Below, piece after piece: positions 33,011-41,454 of a DNA stretch of 64,000 bases. The first letter of the stretch is position 1; each line of letters opens with the position of its first letter. The DNA is taken from NCBI RefSeq assembly GCF_001591365.1, contig NZ_BCUT01000007.1, positions 496,001 to 560,000 on the forward strand, written 5' to 3'. A program made the position numbers and the translations under genes. The notes beneath the pieces are model-generated. The model worked only from the letters and a program-made list of their open reading frames with translations. It did no database searches and was not told the origin of the DNA. Source of the stretch: Variovorax paradoxus NBRC 15149 (GTDB taxonomy: Bacteria; Pseudomonadota; Gammaproteobacteria; Burkholderiales; Burkholderiaceae_C).

Positions 33011-34188
33011 GGATGCGCGCAACGGCTTCCTGGCTGGCGGGCGCGTGGTGGATGGCCGTGGCGCTCGTGGCGCCGGCGGCGGCGGGCGCGGCCGTGCTCA
33101 AGGCCACGCTGATCACGCCGGACGACGATCCCCGCCTGGAGCGTTCCCGCGTGGAGCGTGCCTACCTGGGGCACCCGGGCGGCCCGCTTTCCGATGGGCT
33201 CGAAGTTGCACTCGAGGAGACGAAGTTCGAACTCGAGGCCGCTGGCGCCGAAGTGGCGCTGGCCAGCGCGCCGGCCGCGACCCTCGAGGCGGCGCGCGCC
33301 GCGGCGGTGGCGGCCGAGAAGAGCGGCGCCGCGGTGCTGCTGACCGACCTGCCGGCCGAATGGACGCTGGCCGTGGCCGATGCCGTGAAGCTGCCGGTGC
33401 TGAACCTGGGCGACGCCTCCGACCGGCTGCGCCAGCAGGATTGCCGCGCACGCGTGTTCCATTTGATTCCCAGCGAACGCATGCGCAGCGATGCGCTGGC
33501 GCAGACGCTGGTGTCGCGCAAATGGAGCAAGCTGCTGCTGCTGGTGGGCGGCAGCCCGCAGGACGCGCTGCGCGCGGCCACCGTGCAGGCGTCGATCAAG
33601 CGCTACGGCCTGCAGGTGGTGGCCAGCAAGCCGTTCAAGCTCTCGGCCGATCCGCGCGAGCGCGACCTCGCCAACCCGCTGCTGCTCACGGCCGGCAACA
33701 ACTACGACGCCGTGTGGGTGGTCGACAGCGACGGCGAGTTCGCCCGCATGCTGCCCTACCGCACCGTGCTGCCGCGGCCGGTGGTGGGCGACGGCGGGCT
33801 GGTGGCGCTGGCCTGGCATGCGCAGTTCGAGCGCTATGGCGCGCCGCAGGTCTCGCGCCGCTTCGCCAAGGCCGCAAAGCGCCCGATGACCGCGCAGGAC
33901 TGGGCCGCCTGGATGGCCGGCAAGACCCTGGCGGCCGTGGCCATTGCCGCGCCCAAGGGCCCGAACGCAGCCTGGGCCCAGGCCATCGGCAAGAGCACGC
34001 TCGACGGCTCCAAGGGCACCAGCCTGAGCTTCCGCGCCTGGGACGGCCAGTTGCGCCAGCCCATGCTGCTGACGGACGGGCAGGGCGTGATCGCGCAGGC
34101 GCCGGCCGAAGGCGTGCTGCACCCGCGCAACGTGCTCGACACGCTGGGCGCCGATGCCCCGGAGAAGCTATGTCCGATCGCGCGCTAG
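33007..34188 (+). CDS. Periplasmic binding protein of the PQQ-associated ABC transporter (LutA-like)
   Basis: A 393-residue type-I periplasmic binding protein (LivJ-like fold) with a signal peptide (VALVAPAAAGAA). Features are LITPDDDPRLERSRVERAYLGHPGGPLSDGLEVALEE at the start of the mature part, a Lys-rich Lys/Leu strand KLLLLVGGSPQDALRAAT, and YDAVWVVDSDGEFARMLPYR. The family is the binding protein found with PQQ-dependent alcohol dehydrogenase systems. The acidic DDD near the mature N-terminus may be relevant to metal binding, which is speculative. Its last 19 bp overlap the permease gene. Confidence 0.82.
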   Translation: MRMRATASWLAGAWWMAVALVAPAAAGAAVLKATLITPDDDPRLERSRVERAYLGHPGGPLSDGLEVALEETKFELEAAGAEVALASAPAATLEAARAAAVAAEKSGAAVLLTDLPAEWTLAVADAVKLPVLNLGDASDRLRQQDCRARVFHLIPSERMRSDALAQTLVSRKWSKLLLLVGGSPQDALRAATVQASIKRYGLQVVASKPFKLSADPRERDLANPLLLTAGNNYDAVWVVDSDGEFARMLPYRTVLPRPVVGDGGLVALAWHAQFERYGAPQVSRRFAKAAKRPMTAQDWAAWMAGKTLAAVAIAAPKGPNAAWAQAIGKSTLDGSKGTSLSFRAWDGQLRQPMLLTDGQGVIAQAPAEGVLHPRNVLDTLGADAPEKLCPIAR

Positions 34189-35057
34189 AAACCCCCAAGC
34201 CCGCGGACGGGCAGGCCGAACCGCTGGCGCGGCGCGGCATGGGCCACGCGCTGCAGGCGATGCGCGCGATCATGCTGCGCGAGCTCTACAAGTTCTCGCA
34301 GCAGACCGGGCGGCTGGTGTCGGCGCTGGTGCGGCCGCTCCTGTGGCTGGCGGTGTTCGCGGCCGGTTTCCGCAACGTCTTCGGCGTGGCGATCGTCGAG
34401 CCCTATGACACCTACATTCCCTACGACGTCTACATCGTGCCGGGGCTGGTCGGCATGGTGCTGCTGTTCAACGGCATGCAGTCGTCGCTGGCCATGGTCT
34501 ACGACCGCGAGATGGGCCTGATGCGCCTGTTGCTCACCGCGCCGCTGCCGCGGCCCTGGCTCCTCTTCTCCAAGCTCTGCGCCACTGCGCTGCTGTCGGT
34601 GCTGCAGGCGTTGGTGTTCGTGGTGGTGGCGGCGCTGATCGGCACCGAGCTGCCGCTGCTGTCGCTCTCGGCCCTGCATGCGCTGGTGGCGCTGGCGGCC
34701 GGTGCGCTCATGCTGGGCGCGCTCGGGCTGCTGCTGTCGGTGCACATCAAGCAGCTGGAGAACTTCGCGGGCACGATGAACTTCGTCATCTTCCCGATGT
34801 ACTTCCTGTCGACCGCGCTCTATCCGCTGTGGAAGCTGCAGGAATCGGGCGCCGAATGGGTGTACCAGCTCGCGCGCTTCAATCCCTTCACCTACGCGGT
34901 GGAGTGGGTCCGCTTTGCGCTCTACGGCAAGGACCCGGGCGTGGCGCCCTATGTTGTGCTGGGCTGCCTGGTGGTTTTCTTCGGGCTCGCCTGCTGGGGC
35001 TACGACCCGCAGCGCGGCTTCGGCGGCCTTACCAAGCGCGGCGGAGGCGGGCCATGA
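34170..35057 (+). CDS. ABC-2 type permease of the PQQ-associated transporter (LutF-like)
   Basis: A 295-residue integral membrane protein with about six helices (for example LVRPLLWLAVFAAGF, YIVPGLVGMVLLFNG, ALLSVLQALVFVVVAALIG, ALVALAAGALMLGALGLLL, FVIFPMYFLSTALYPLW, YVVLGCLVVFFGLACWG). The ABC-2 fold is usual for exporters, yet the operon encodes a binding protein, an odd pairing shared with the Lut and Ped systems. The start ATG at 34170 lies inside the previous gene (19-bp overlap). It overlaps the Bug gene by 4 bp. Confidence 0.87.
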   Translation: MSDRALETPKPADGQAEPLARRGMGHALQAMRAIMLRELYKFSQQTGRLVSALVRPLLWLAVFAAGFRNVFGVAIVEPYDTYIPYDVYIVPGLVGMVLLFNGMQSSLAMVYDREMGLMRLLLTAPLPRPWLLFSKLCATALLSVLQALVFVVVAALIGTELPLLSLSALHALVALAAGALMLGALGLLLSVHIKQLENFAGTMNFVIFPMYFLSTALYPLWKLQESGAEWVYQLARFNPFTYAVEWVRFALYGKDPGVAPYVVLGCLVVFFGLACWGYDPQRGFGGLTKRGGGGP

Positions 35058-36070
35058 GCCGGAAGCGGGCCACCACGCACGGGCAGGGCGATTCCACCCG
35101 GCGCAGTTGGCTGCGCGGCGCCGGCGCACTGGCGCTGGGCGCGCTGCCCTTGGCCCGGGCGATGGCCTCGACCGAGCCCTTTCCTTCGCGCCCCGTCACG
35201 CTGTGGGTGCCCTGGCCCGCGGGCGGCGCCACCGACATCTCGCTGCGGATCCTGGCCGAGCTGGCCTCGGTGCCGCTCGGGCAGCCGGTGCTGACCGAAA
35301 ACCGCGGTGGCGCCGGCGGCACGCTGGCCATGCCGGTGCTGCAGCAGGCGCGGCCCGACGGCTACACCATCGCCCAGATGCCGCAGCCGGTGTTCCGCGC
35401 GCCGCACACGCAGAAGGTGCTGTGGGACCCGATCCGCGACGTGACGCCGATCATCCAGGTGTCCAGCGTCACCTTCGGCATGCTGGTCGCGGCCGGCAGC
35501 CCGATGCGCTCGCTCGAAGACATGTTCGCGTTCGCACGCGCCCGGCCCGGCGAGCTGACCGTTGCCACCAACGGCATCGGCACCACGCCGCACATGGTGC
35601 TGGAGACGCTGTTCACGGCGCGCGGCCTGCGCTACATCCATGTGCCGTACAAGGGCACGTCCGAGCAGCTCAACGCGATTGCGGGCGGGCAGGTGATGGC
35701 CGGCGTCAACTCCACCGGCTTCGGGCCGGCCGTCGATGCAGGCACGCTGCGGCTGCTGGCCATCTTTTCGGGTGAGCGTTCGAAGCGCTGGCCACAGGTG
35801 CCCGTGCTGCGCGAGCTCGGCTTCGACATCGTGGCCAAGTCGCCCTACGGGCTGGCGGGGCCGCGCGGCCTGCCGCGCGGCGTGGTGGCGGTGCTGCACG
35901 ATGCTTTCAAGAAGGCCATGTTCGACCAGCGCTTCAAGGACGAACTCGCCAAGTACGACCAGGAGGCCGACTACCTCGGCCCGGAGGCCTACGCGCAGTC
36001 GTGCCGCGAAATCTTCGCGCAGGAGCGCGCCATCGTCGAAAAGCTGGGCCTCGCGCGCACCGGCACTTGA
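35054..36070 (+). CDS. Bug/TctC-family binding protein in the lut-like cluster
   Basis: A 338-residue tripartite-tricarboxylate-transporter binding protein. A twin-arginine-like signal (TRRSWLRGAGALALGALPLARAMA) precedes the mature protein, which has FPSRPVTLWVPWPAGGATDI, VLTENRGGAGGTLA and YIHVPYKGTSEQLNAIAGGQV, all Bug hallmarks. No TctA or TctB partner is encoded nearby, as is common for orphan Bug proteins. Overlap with the permease (ATGA) shows that it belongs to this operon, so it may deliver a ligand, perhaps a carboxylate chelator, to the ABC transporter or the TonB receptor. That link is inference. Confidence 0.85.
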   Translation: MSRKRATTHGQGDSTRRSWLRGAGALALGALPLARAMASTEPFPSRPVTLWVPWPAGGATDISLRILAELASVPLGQPVLTENRGGAGGTLAMPVLQQARPDGYTIAQMPQPVFRAPHTQKVLWDPIRDVTPIIQVSSVTFGMLVAAGSPMRSLEDMFAFARARPGELTVATNGIGTTPHMVLETLFTARGLRYIHVPYKGTSEQLNAIAGGQVMAGVNSTGFGPAVDAGTLRLLAIFSGERSKRWPQVPVLRELGFDIVAKSPYGLAGPRGLPRGVVAVLHDAFKKAMFDQRFKDELAKYDQEADYLGPEAYAQSCREIFAQERAIVEKLGLARTGT

Positions 36071-36083
36071 GGGGGAGAACACC

Positions 36084-38381
36084 GTGCGCCGACCGAACAA
36101 GCCGAGATCCCGTCGCCTGATCGGCCTTGCCGTGGCGGCCGCTGCCTGCCCCATGCCCGGCCAGGCGCAGGAGGCCGCCGCCGCCCAGCCGGGCAGCCTG
36201 CCGGCCGTCGAGGTGGTGGCCACCACGCCCGTGCCGGGCATCGAGGTGCCGAAGGACCAGATCCCGTCCAACGTGCAGACCGCCGACGACCGGCACCTGC
36301 GCCGCGCGCAGAGCCTGAACCTGCCGGACTTCATGGCCACGCAGCTGCCCAGCGTGAACGTGAACGAGATCCAGGGCAATCCGTTCCAGGTCGACGTGAA
36401 CTACCGCGGCTTCAGCGCGAGCCCGGTGCTCGGAACGCCCCAGGGCCTGTCGGTGTACCAGGACGGCGTGCGCATCAACGAGCCCTTCGGCGATGTGGTG
36501 AACTGGGACCTGATCCCCAAGGCCGCCATCTCGAGCATCACGCTGCTGCCGGGCTCCAACCCGCTGTTCGGCCTCAACACGCTCGGCGGTGCGCTGTCGC
36601 TGCAGACCAAGCGCGGCGACACGCATCCGGGCACCGAGCTGGAACTGCAGGCCGGCTCCTTCGGCCGCGTGAGCACCGAGCTCACGCACGGCCGCAAGCT
36701 GGCCGAAGGCGGGCACCTGTTCCTTGCGCTCGGCGGCCTCAACGAGGACGGCTGGCGCAACTACTCGCCCTCGCGCGTGCGCCAGCTGTTTGCGAAGGTG
36801 GGGCAGGACAGCGGAAAGCTCTCCTGGGACCTGAGCTTCACCCATGGCGACAACCGGATGATCGGCAACGGCCTGCTGCCCGAGTCGATGCTGATGCAGA
36901 ACCGCAAGCAGGTGTACACGCGGCCCGACCGCACCGAAAACCGCATGTCGATGCTCACGCTCAATGCCAGCTACCGCCTGAGCGACGTGCAGACGATCTC
37001 CATGACGGCTTACACGCGGCGCTCGCGCTACAGCACGCTCAACGGCGACCTCAACGACGGTTTCAATCCGCCGGACAACGAAGCCACGGGCGTGGAGAAC
37101 CGCACCTACACGCGCCAGCGCAGCGAAGGCGTGGCGCTGCAGTCGACCTATACCGCGGGCATTCACCAGCTCACTTTCGGCGCCTCCGTGGACCGTGCGC
37201 GCACGCACTTCCGCCAGACCGAGGCCGAGGGCCTGCTCGACTCCACGCGCGCGGTGGTGCCGCAGGAAGAAGCCGAAGTCGATGCGCTGCTCGCGGGCAA
37301 GAGCCGCACCGCGAGCATCTATTTTTCCGACCTGGTGAGCCTGCGGCCGAACCTGCAGCTGAGCCTTTCGGGCCGCTACAACGACACCCGCGTGACCACC
37401 CGCGACGACGGGCGCGCCTTGCTCGGGCTGTCCACCCGGCTCGATGGCGAAGGCCATTACAAGAAGTTCAATCCTGCCATCGGCCTCACCTGGCAGGCCA
37501 CGCCGCGGCTCACGGCCTACGCGGGCTGGAGCCAGGGTAGCCGCGCGCCGAGCCCGATCGAGCTCGGCTGCTCCGATCCGGCCAACGCCTGCGTGCTGCC
37601 CAATGCGCTGCAGTCCGATCCGCCGCTGAAGCAGGTGGTGTCGCAGACCTTCGAAACCGGGCTGCGCGGCACGCTCGAGCCGGGCATGCGCTGGAATGCC
37701 TCGGTGTTCCGCACCGTCAACAAGGACGACCTGCTGTTCGTGAGCAGCGGGCTCTCGCGCGGCTACTTCAGCAACTTCGGGCGCACCCTGCGCCAGGGCG
37801 TGGAACTGGGGCTTTCGCAGCAGACCGAGCGCGTCGACTGGTCGCTGTCGTACAGCTACCTGCGCGCGAGGTACGACTCGCCGGCCTGCCTGGTGGCCGA
37901 GGCCAACAGCAGTGCCGAGACCAGCCCCGCCTGCACCGGCGAGGGCGAGATCGCGGTGCGCCGCGGCGACCGCCTGCCGGGGCTCCCGGCGCATTCGCTC
38001 AAGCTCAACGTCGACTGGCGCGTGACGCCCGAGTGGACGCTGGGCGCGCAGTACCGCGTGTATTCGAAGCAGACGGTGCGCGGCAACGAGAACGGCCTGC
38101 ACGCGCCCGACGGGGCCGACTTCAGCGGCAGCGGCCGCATCGGCGGCTACGCGCTGCTCGACCTCACGACGCGCTGGAAGCTCGGGCCCAACGTGGAGCT
38201 CTTTGCCAAGGTGGCGAACGTGTTCAACCGCCGCTACGCCACCGCCGGCCAGCTGGGCCGCAGCGGCTTCGATGCGAGCGGCGCGGTGCTGGCGCCCGAT
38301 GCATGGCGCAACGTGCAGTTCGTGGCGCCCGGCGCGCCGCGCGCGGTGTGGGTCGGCATGCGGGTACAACTGGGCGTCTGA
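36084..38381 (+). CDS. TonB-dependent outer-membrane receptor, candidate lanthanophore or PQQ receptor (LutH-like)
   Basis: A 765-residue TonB-dependent receptor. The start is GTG at 36084 with a strong GGGGGAGA upstream; no ATG lies nearby. A signal peptide (RLIGLAVAAAACPMPGQAQ) is followed by a plug domain (VNYRGFSASPVLGTPQGLSVYQDG, TLGGALSLQTKRG) and a long barrel ending in WVGMRVQLGV. Being last in an ABC cluster beside xoxF, it matches the arrangement of lutH in the Methylorubrum lanthanide-uptake cluster. Import of PQQ, as by the E. coli PqqU/YncD receptor, is a rival idea, though this strain makes PQQ itself. Confidence 0.85.
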   Translation: MRRPNKPRSRRLIGLAVAAAACPMPGQAQEAAAAQPGSLPAVEVVATTPVPGIEVPKDQIPSNVQTADDRHLRRAQSLNLPDFMATQLPSVNVNEIQGNPFQVDVNYRGFSASPVLGTPQGLSVYQDGVRINEPFGDVVNWDLIPKAAISSITLLPGSNPLFGLNTLGGALSLQTKRGDTHPGTELELQAGSFGRVSTELTHGRKLAEGGHLFLALGGLNEDGWRNYSPSRVRQLFAKVGQDSGKLSWDLSFTHGDNRMIGNGLLPESMLMQNRKQVYTRPDRTENRMSMLTLNASYRLSDVQTISMTAYTRRSRYSTLNGDLNDGFNPPDNEATGVENRTYTRQRSEGVALQSTYTAGIHQLTFGASVDRARTHFRQTEAEGLLDSTRAVVPQEEAEVDALLAGKSRTASIYFSDLVSLRPNLQLSLSGRYNDTRVTTRDDGRALLGLSTRLDGEGHYKKFNPAIGLTWQATPRLTAYAGWSQGSRAPSPIELGCSDPANACVLPNALQSDPPLKQVVSQTFETGLRGTLEPGMRWNASVFRTVNKDDLLFVSSGLSRGYFSNFGRTLRQGVELGLSQQTERVDWSLSYSYLRARYDSPACLVAEANSSAETSPACTGEGEIAVRRGDRLPGLPAHSLKLNVDWRVTPEWTLGAQYRVYSKQTVRGNENGLHAPDGADFSGSGRIGGYALLDLTTRWKLGPNVELFAKVANVFNRRYATAGQLGRSGFDASGAVLAPDAWRNVQFVAPGAPRAVWVGMRVQLGV

Positions 38382-38399
38382 ACCGGCGCGTCCGAAGAT

Positions 38400-39377
38400 T
38401 CAGGCCGCGCGCCGCACGCTGCGTTTCCTGGCCGCGGTACGCGCCGCCGGCAGCGTGCCGAGCTGCTGCTGGATCTGCGCCTGGCCATGCGTGCGCAAAT
38501 ACTCCTCGAAGGCCAGCGCCACCTGCGGCAATTGCCGCGACGCGAGGTGCATCACGTACCAGTCGCGCACCACCGGATTGCCCGGCACCGGCAGCACGCC
38601 CAGCAGGCCGGCGTTCATCTCGAGCACGCAGGTGTGCATCGACAAGAACGCAATGCCGAAGCCCGCGGCGCACATCTGCTTGATGGCCTCGTTGCTCGAC
38701 AGCTCGGAGCCGATGCGCAGCGGCAGCCCGTGGTCCTTGAAGAAGCGCTCGACCGTGGTGCGCGTGCCCGAGCCGCGCTCGCGCACCAGCATGCGCGTGT
38801 CCGAGAGCAGGGCGATGCTCGGCTTGGCCGCGGACATCAGCGGGTGCGAAGGCGCCGCGAGAAAGGCCATCGGGTGCTTGGCGAAGGCGCTGGAGTCGGT
38901 CTTCAGTTCCGCGGGCGGGCGGCCCATGATGGCGATGTCGATCTCCTGGCCCGCGAGCATGCGCACGATCTCGTCGCGGTTGCCGACCTGCAGCTTGACC
39001 TTCACCTTCGGATGCTCCTTGGCGAAGTTCACCAGGATGGGCGGCAGCAGGTACTCGGCCGTGGTGATGGCGCCCACGCGCAAGGTGCCCGAGAACACGC
39101 CCTGCAGCATCGCCATTTCGTCGCCGGCCTCGCGCCACAGGTCGAGGATGCGGCCGGCATAGCCCGCCAGCAATTCGCCCGCTTCGGTCAGCCGGATGCC
39201 GCGGCCCGTGCGCTGCAAAAGCGGCGTGCCGGCCGACTCCTCGAGTGTGCCGATCTGTATCGACACCGCCGGTTGCGTCAGGTGCATTTCATCTGCAGCA
39301 AGTGAAACGCTGCCGAGCCGCGCCACGGCATGGAAGGTGGCGAGCTGCCTGAAGCTCGCGTGCTTGGAAAGGGGCAT
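38400..39377 (-). CDS. cbbR: LysR-type regulator CbbR
   Basis: A 325-residue LysR regulator. The winged HTH runs RQLATFHAVARLGSVSLAADEMHLTQPAVSIQI (about residues 9-42), followed by the effector domain (LRVGAITTAEYLLPPIL; RERGSGTRTTVERFF; AAGFGIAFLSMHTC). Divergent transcription from cbbL and this effector-domain sequence identify it as CbbR, activator of the Calvin operon. A basic C-terminal tail (AARTAARKRSVRRAA) is longer than usual. The intergenic region of 122 bp holds a LysR-type T-N11-A inverted repeat. Confidence 0.92.
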   Translation of the reverse strand: MPLSKHASFRQLATFHAVARLGSVSLAADEMHLTQPAVSIQIGTLEESAGTPLLQRTGRGIRLTEAGELLAGYAGRILDLWREAGDEMAMLQGVFSGTLRVGAITTAEYLLPPILVNFAKEHPKVKVKLQVGNRDEIVRMLAGQEIDIAIMGRPPAELKTDSSAFAKHPMAFLAAPSHPLMSAAKPSIALLSDTRMLVRERGSGTRTTVERFFKDHGLPLRIGSELSSNEAIKQMCAAGFGIAFLSMHTCVLEMNAGLLGVLPVPGNPVVRDWYVMHLASRQLPQVALAFEEYLRTHGQAQIQQQLGTLPAARTAARKRSVRRAA

Positions 39378-39391
39378 CGAGAGATATTAGG

Positions 39392-39413
39392 TTTGGCAAA
39401 TGTGAATGTCAAA
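39392..39413. promoter_or_regulatory. Candidate CbbR site in the cbbR-cbbL intergenic region
   Basis: TTTGGCA (39392-39398) and TGTCAAA (39407-39413) form an inverted repeat with one mismatch and an 8-bp spacer, containing a T-N11-A core at 39394-39406. It lies in the AT-rich part of the cbbR-cbbL gap, beside TTTAATTTTTCTTTATC, which could hold the promoter. This is the expected position for a LysR-type site. Confidence 0.5.
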
Positions 39414-39499
39414 AGATTTAATTTTTCTTTATCTATCACGCGGCCTACATTCACTTCACCAGACAGCACCACACCCCTTCTTTTTTCGAGAGGCACTCC

Positions 39500-40966
39500 A
39501 TGGGCAACATGAATGAAGCAATCCAGATCACCGACGCCAAGAAGCGCTACTCGGCCGGCGTGCTCAAGTACGCGCAGATGGGCTACTGGGACGGCGACTA
39601 CGTGCCCAAGGACACGGACATCCTCGCGCTCTTCCGCATCACGCCGCAGGAAGGCGTGGACGCCATCGAGGCCGCCGCGGCCGTGGCCGGCGAATCGTCC
39701 ACCGCCACCTGGACGGTGGTGTGGACCGACCGCCTCACGGCCTGCGACATGTACCGCGCCAAGGCCTACAAGGTGGAGCCGGTGCCCAACAATCCGGGCC
39801 AGTATTTCTGCTACGTGGCCTACGACCTCTCGCTGTTCGAGGAAGGCTCGATCACCAACGTGACGGCTTCCATCATCGGCAACGTCTTCAGCTTCAAGCC
39901 GCTGAAGGCCGCGCGGCTGGAGGACATGAAGTTCCCGGTGGCCTACGTCAAGACCTTCCCGGGCCCGCCGACCGGCATCGTGGTGGAGCGCGAGCGGCTC
40001 GACAAGTTCGGCCGGCCGCTGCTGGGCGCGACCACCAAGCCCAAGCTCGGGCTCTCGGGCCGCAACTACGGCCGCGTGGTGTACGAAGGCCTGCGCGGCG
40101 GGCTCGACTTCATGAAGGACGACGAGAACATCAACTCGCAACCCTTCATGCACTGGCGCGACCGCTTCCTGTTCGTGATGGACGCGGTCAACAAGGCCAG
40201 CGCCGCCACCGGCGAGGTCAAGGGCAGCTACCTGAACGTCACGGCCGGCACCATGGAAGAGATGTACCGCCGCGCGCAGTTCGCCAAGGAGCTGGGCTCG
40301 GTGATCGTGATGGTCGACCTCGTGATCGGCTACACGGCCATCCAGTCGATGAGCCACTGGTGCCGCCAGAACGACATGATCCTGCACCTGCACCGCGCGG
40401 GCCACGGCACCTACACGCGCCAGAAGAACCACGGTGTGAGCTTCCGGGTGATCGCCAAGTGGATGCGCCTGGCGGGCGTGGACCACATCCATGCGGGCAC
40501 GGCCGTGGGCAAGCTCGAGGGCGACCCGATGACGGTGCAGGGCTACTACAACGTCTGCCGCGACACGCACACCAAGGTCGACCTGCCGCGCGGCATCTAC
40601 TTCGACCAGGACTGGGGCGCGCTGCGCAAGGTGATGCCGGTGGCCTCGGGCGGCATCCATGCGGGCCAGATGCACCAGCTGCTCGACCTGTTCGGCGACG
40701 ACGTGGTGCTGCAGTTCGGCGGCGGCACCATCGGCCACCCGCAGGGCATCCAGGCCGGGGCCACGGCCAACCGCGTGGCGCTCGAAGCCATGGTTCTGGC
40801 GCGCAACGAAGGGCGCGACATCGCCAACGAGGGGCCGCAGATTTTGCGCGACGCGGCCAAGTGGTGCACGCCGCTCGCGGCCGCGCTCGACACCTGGGGC
40901 GAGATCTCCTTCAACTACGCCTCCACCGATACCTCGGACTACGTGCCGACGCCGTCGGTGGCCTGA
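39500..40966 (+). CDS. cbbL: RuBisCO large subunit, form I red type (IC)
   Basis: A 488-residue form I large subunit. Active-site blocks are TTKPKLGLSGRNYGR (K180, K182) and GGLDFMKDDEN, with carbamylated Lys206 and metal ligands Asp208 and Glu209; HLHRAGHGTYTRQKNHG, GTAVGKLEGDP (loop 6 Lys) and SGGIH are also present. The KKRYSAGVLKYAQMGYWD start is that of red-type proteobacterial enzymes. A GAGAGG Shine-Dalgarno sits six bases before ATG 39500. First gene of the cbb operon; it catalyses CO2 fixation on ribulose bisphosphate. Confidence 0.97.
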   Translation: MGNMNEAIQITDAKKRYSAGVLKYAQMGYWDGDYVPKDTDILALFRITPQEGVDAIEAAAAVAGESSTATWTVVWTDRLTACDMYRAKAYKVEPVPNNPGQYFCYVAYDLSLFEEGSITNVTASIIGNVFSFKPLKAARLEDMKFPVAYVKTFPGPPTGIVVERERLDKFGRPLLGATTKPKLGLSGRNYGRVVYEGLRGGLDFMKDDENINSQPFMHWRDRFLFVMDAVNKASAATGEVKGSYLNVTAGTMEEMYRRAQFAKELGSVIVMVDLVIGYTAIQSMSHWCRQNDMILHLHRAGHGTYTRQKNHGVSFRVIAKWMRLAGVDHIHAGTAVGKLEGDPMTVQGYYNVCRDTHTKVDLPRGIYFDQDWGALRKVMPVASGGIHAGQMHQLLDLFGDDVVLQFGGGTIGHPQGIQAGATANRVALEAMVLARNEGRDIANEGPQILRDAAKWCTPLAAALDTWGEISFNYASTDTSDYVPTPSVA

Positions 40967-40998
40967 ACCCGCCTTTTCCAGTTCCAGGAGCAACAGAC

Positions 40999-41418
40999 AT
41001 GCGAATCACACAAGGCACCTTTTCCTTCCTGCCCGACCTGAGCGACGAGCAGATCAGCCGCCAGGTCGAGTATTGCCTGGGCAAGGGCTGGGCCATCGGC
41101 CTCGAATACACCGACGACCCGCATCCGCGCAACACCTTCTGGGAGATGTTCGGCAACCCGATGTTCGACATCAAGGATGCGGCCGGCGTCATGCTCGAAC
41201 TCGCGGCCTGCCGCAAGACTTTTCCGCAGCAGTACATCCGCGTGACGGCCTTCGATTCGACGCACGGCACCGAGTCGGTCGTGATGTCCTTCATCGTGAA
41301 CCGGCCGTCCAACGAACCGGGCTTCCGCCTGATCCGCTCCGAGGAGCCGGGCCGCACGATCCGCTACAGCCTCGAAAGCTATGCGGTGCAGGCGCGGCCC
41401 GAAGGCAGCCGGTACTGA
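40999..41418 (+). CDS. cbbS: RuBisCO small subunit, red type
   Basis: A 139-residue small subunit. MRITQGTFSFLPDLSDEQI is the typical red-type N-terminus, and the C-terminal beta-hairpin extension specific to red-type enzymes (PSNEPGFRLIRSEEPGRTIRYSLESYAV) is present. GGAG at 40986-40989 serves as ribosome-binding site. It follows cbbL by 32 bp and assembles with it as an L8S8 enzyme. Confidence 0.96.
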   Translation: MRITQGTFSFLPDLSDEQISRQVEYCLGKGWAIGLEYTDDPHPRNTFWEMFGNPMFDIKDAAGVMLELAACRKTFPQQYIRVTAFDSTHGTESVVMSFIVNRPSNEPGFRLIRSEEPGRTIRYSLESYAVQARPEGSRY

Positions 41419-41454
41419 TCGAAACCCGCCACACGGAGATTGCCGGAGCCACGC

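Noticed and set aside
35934..38369. An open frame of about 800 codons on the minus strand opposite the TonB receptor
   Set aside because: Low-complexity Arg/His/Ala composition and no domain; the plus-strand receptor has signal, plug and barrel features.
36084..38381. TonB receptor dedicated to ferric siderophores
   Set aside because: Not excluded, but no siderophore synthesis, iron ABC importer or Fur-like site is seen, and the operon context is PQQ/lanthanide; kept only as a lesser alternative.
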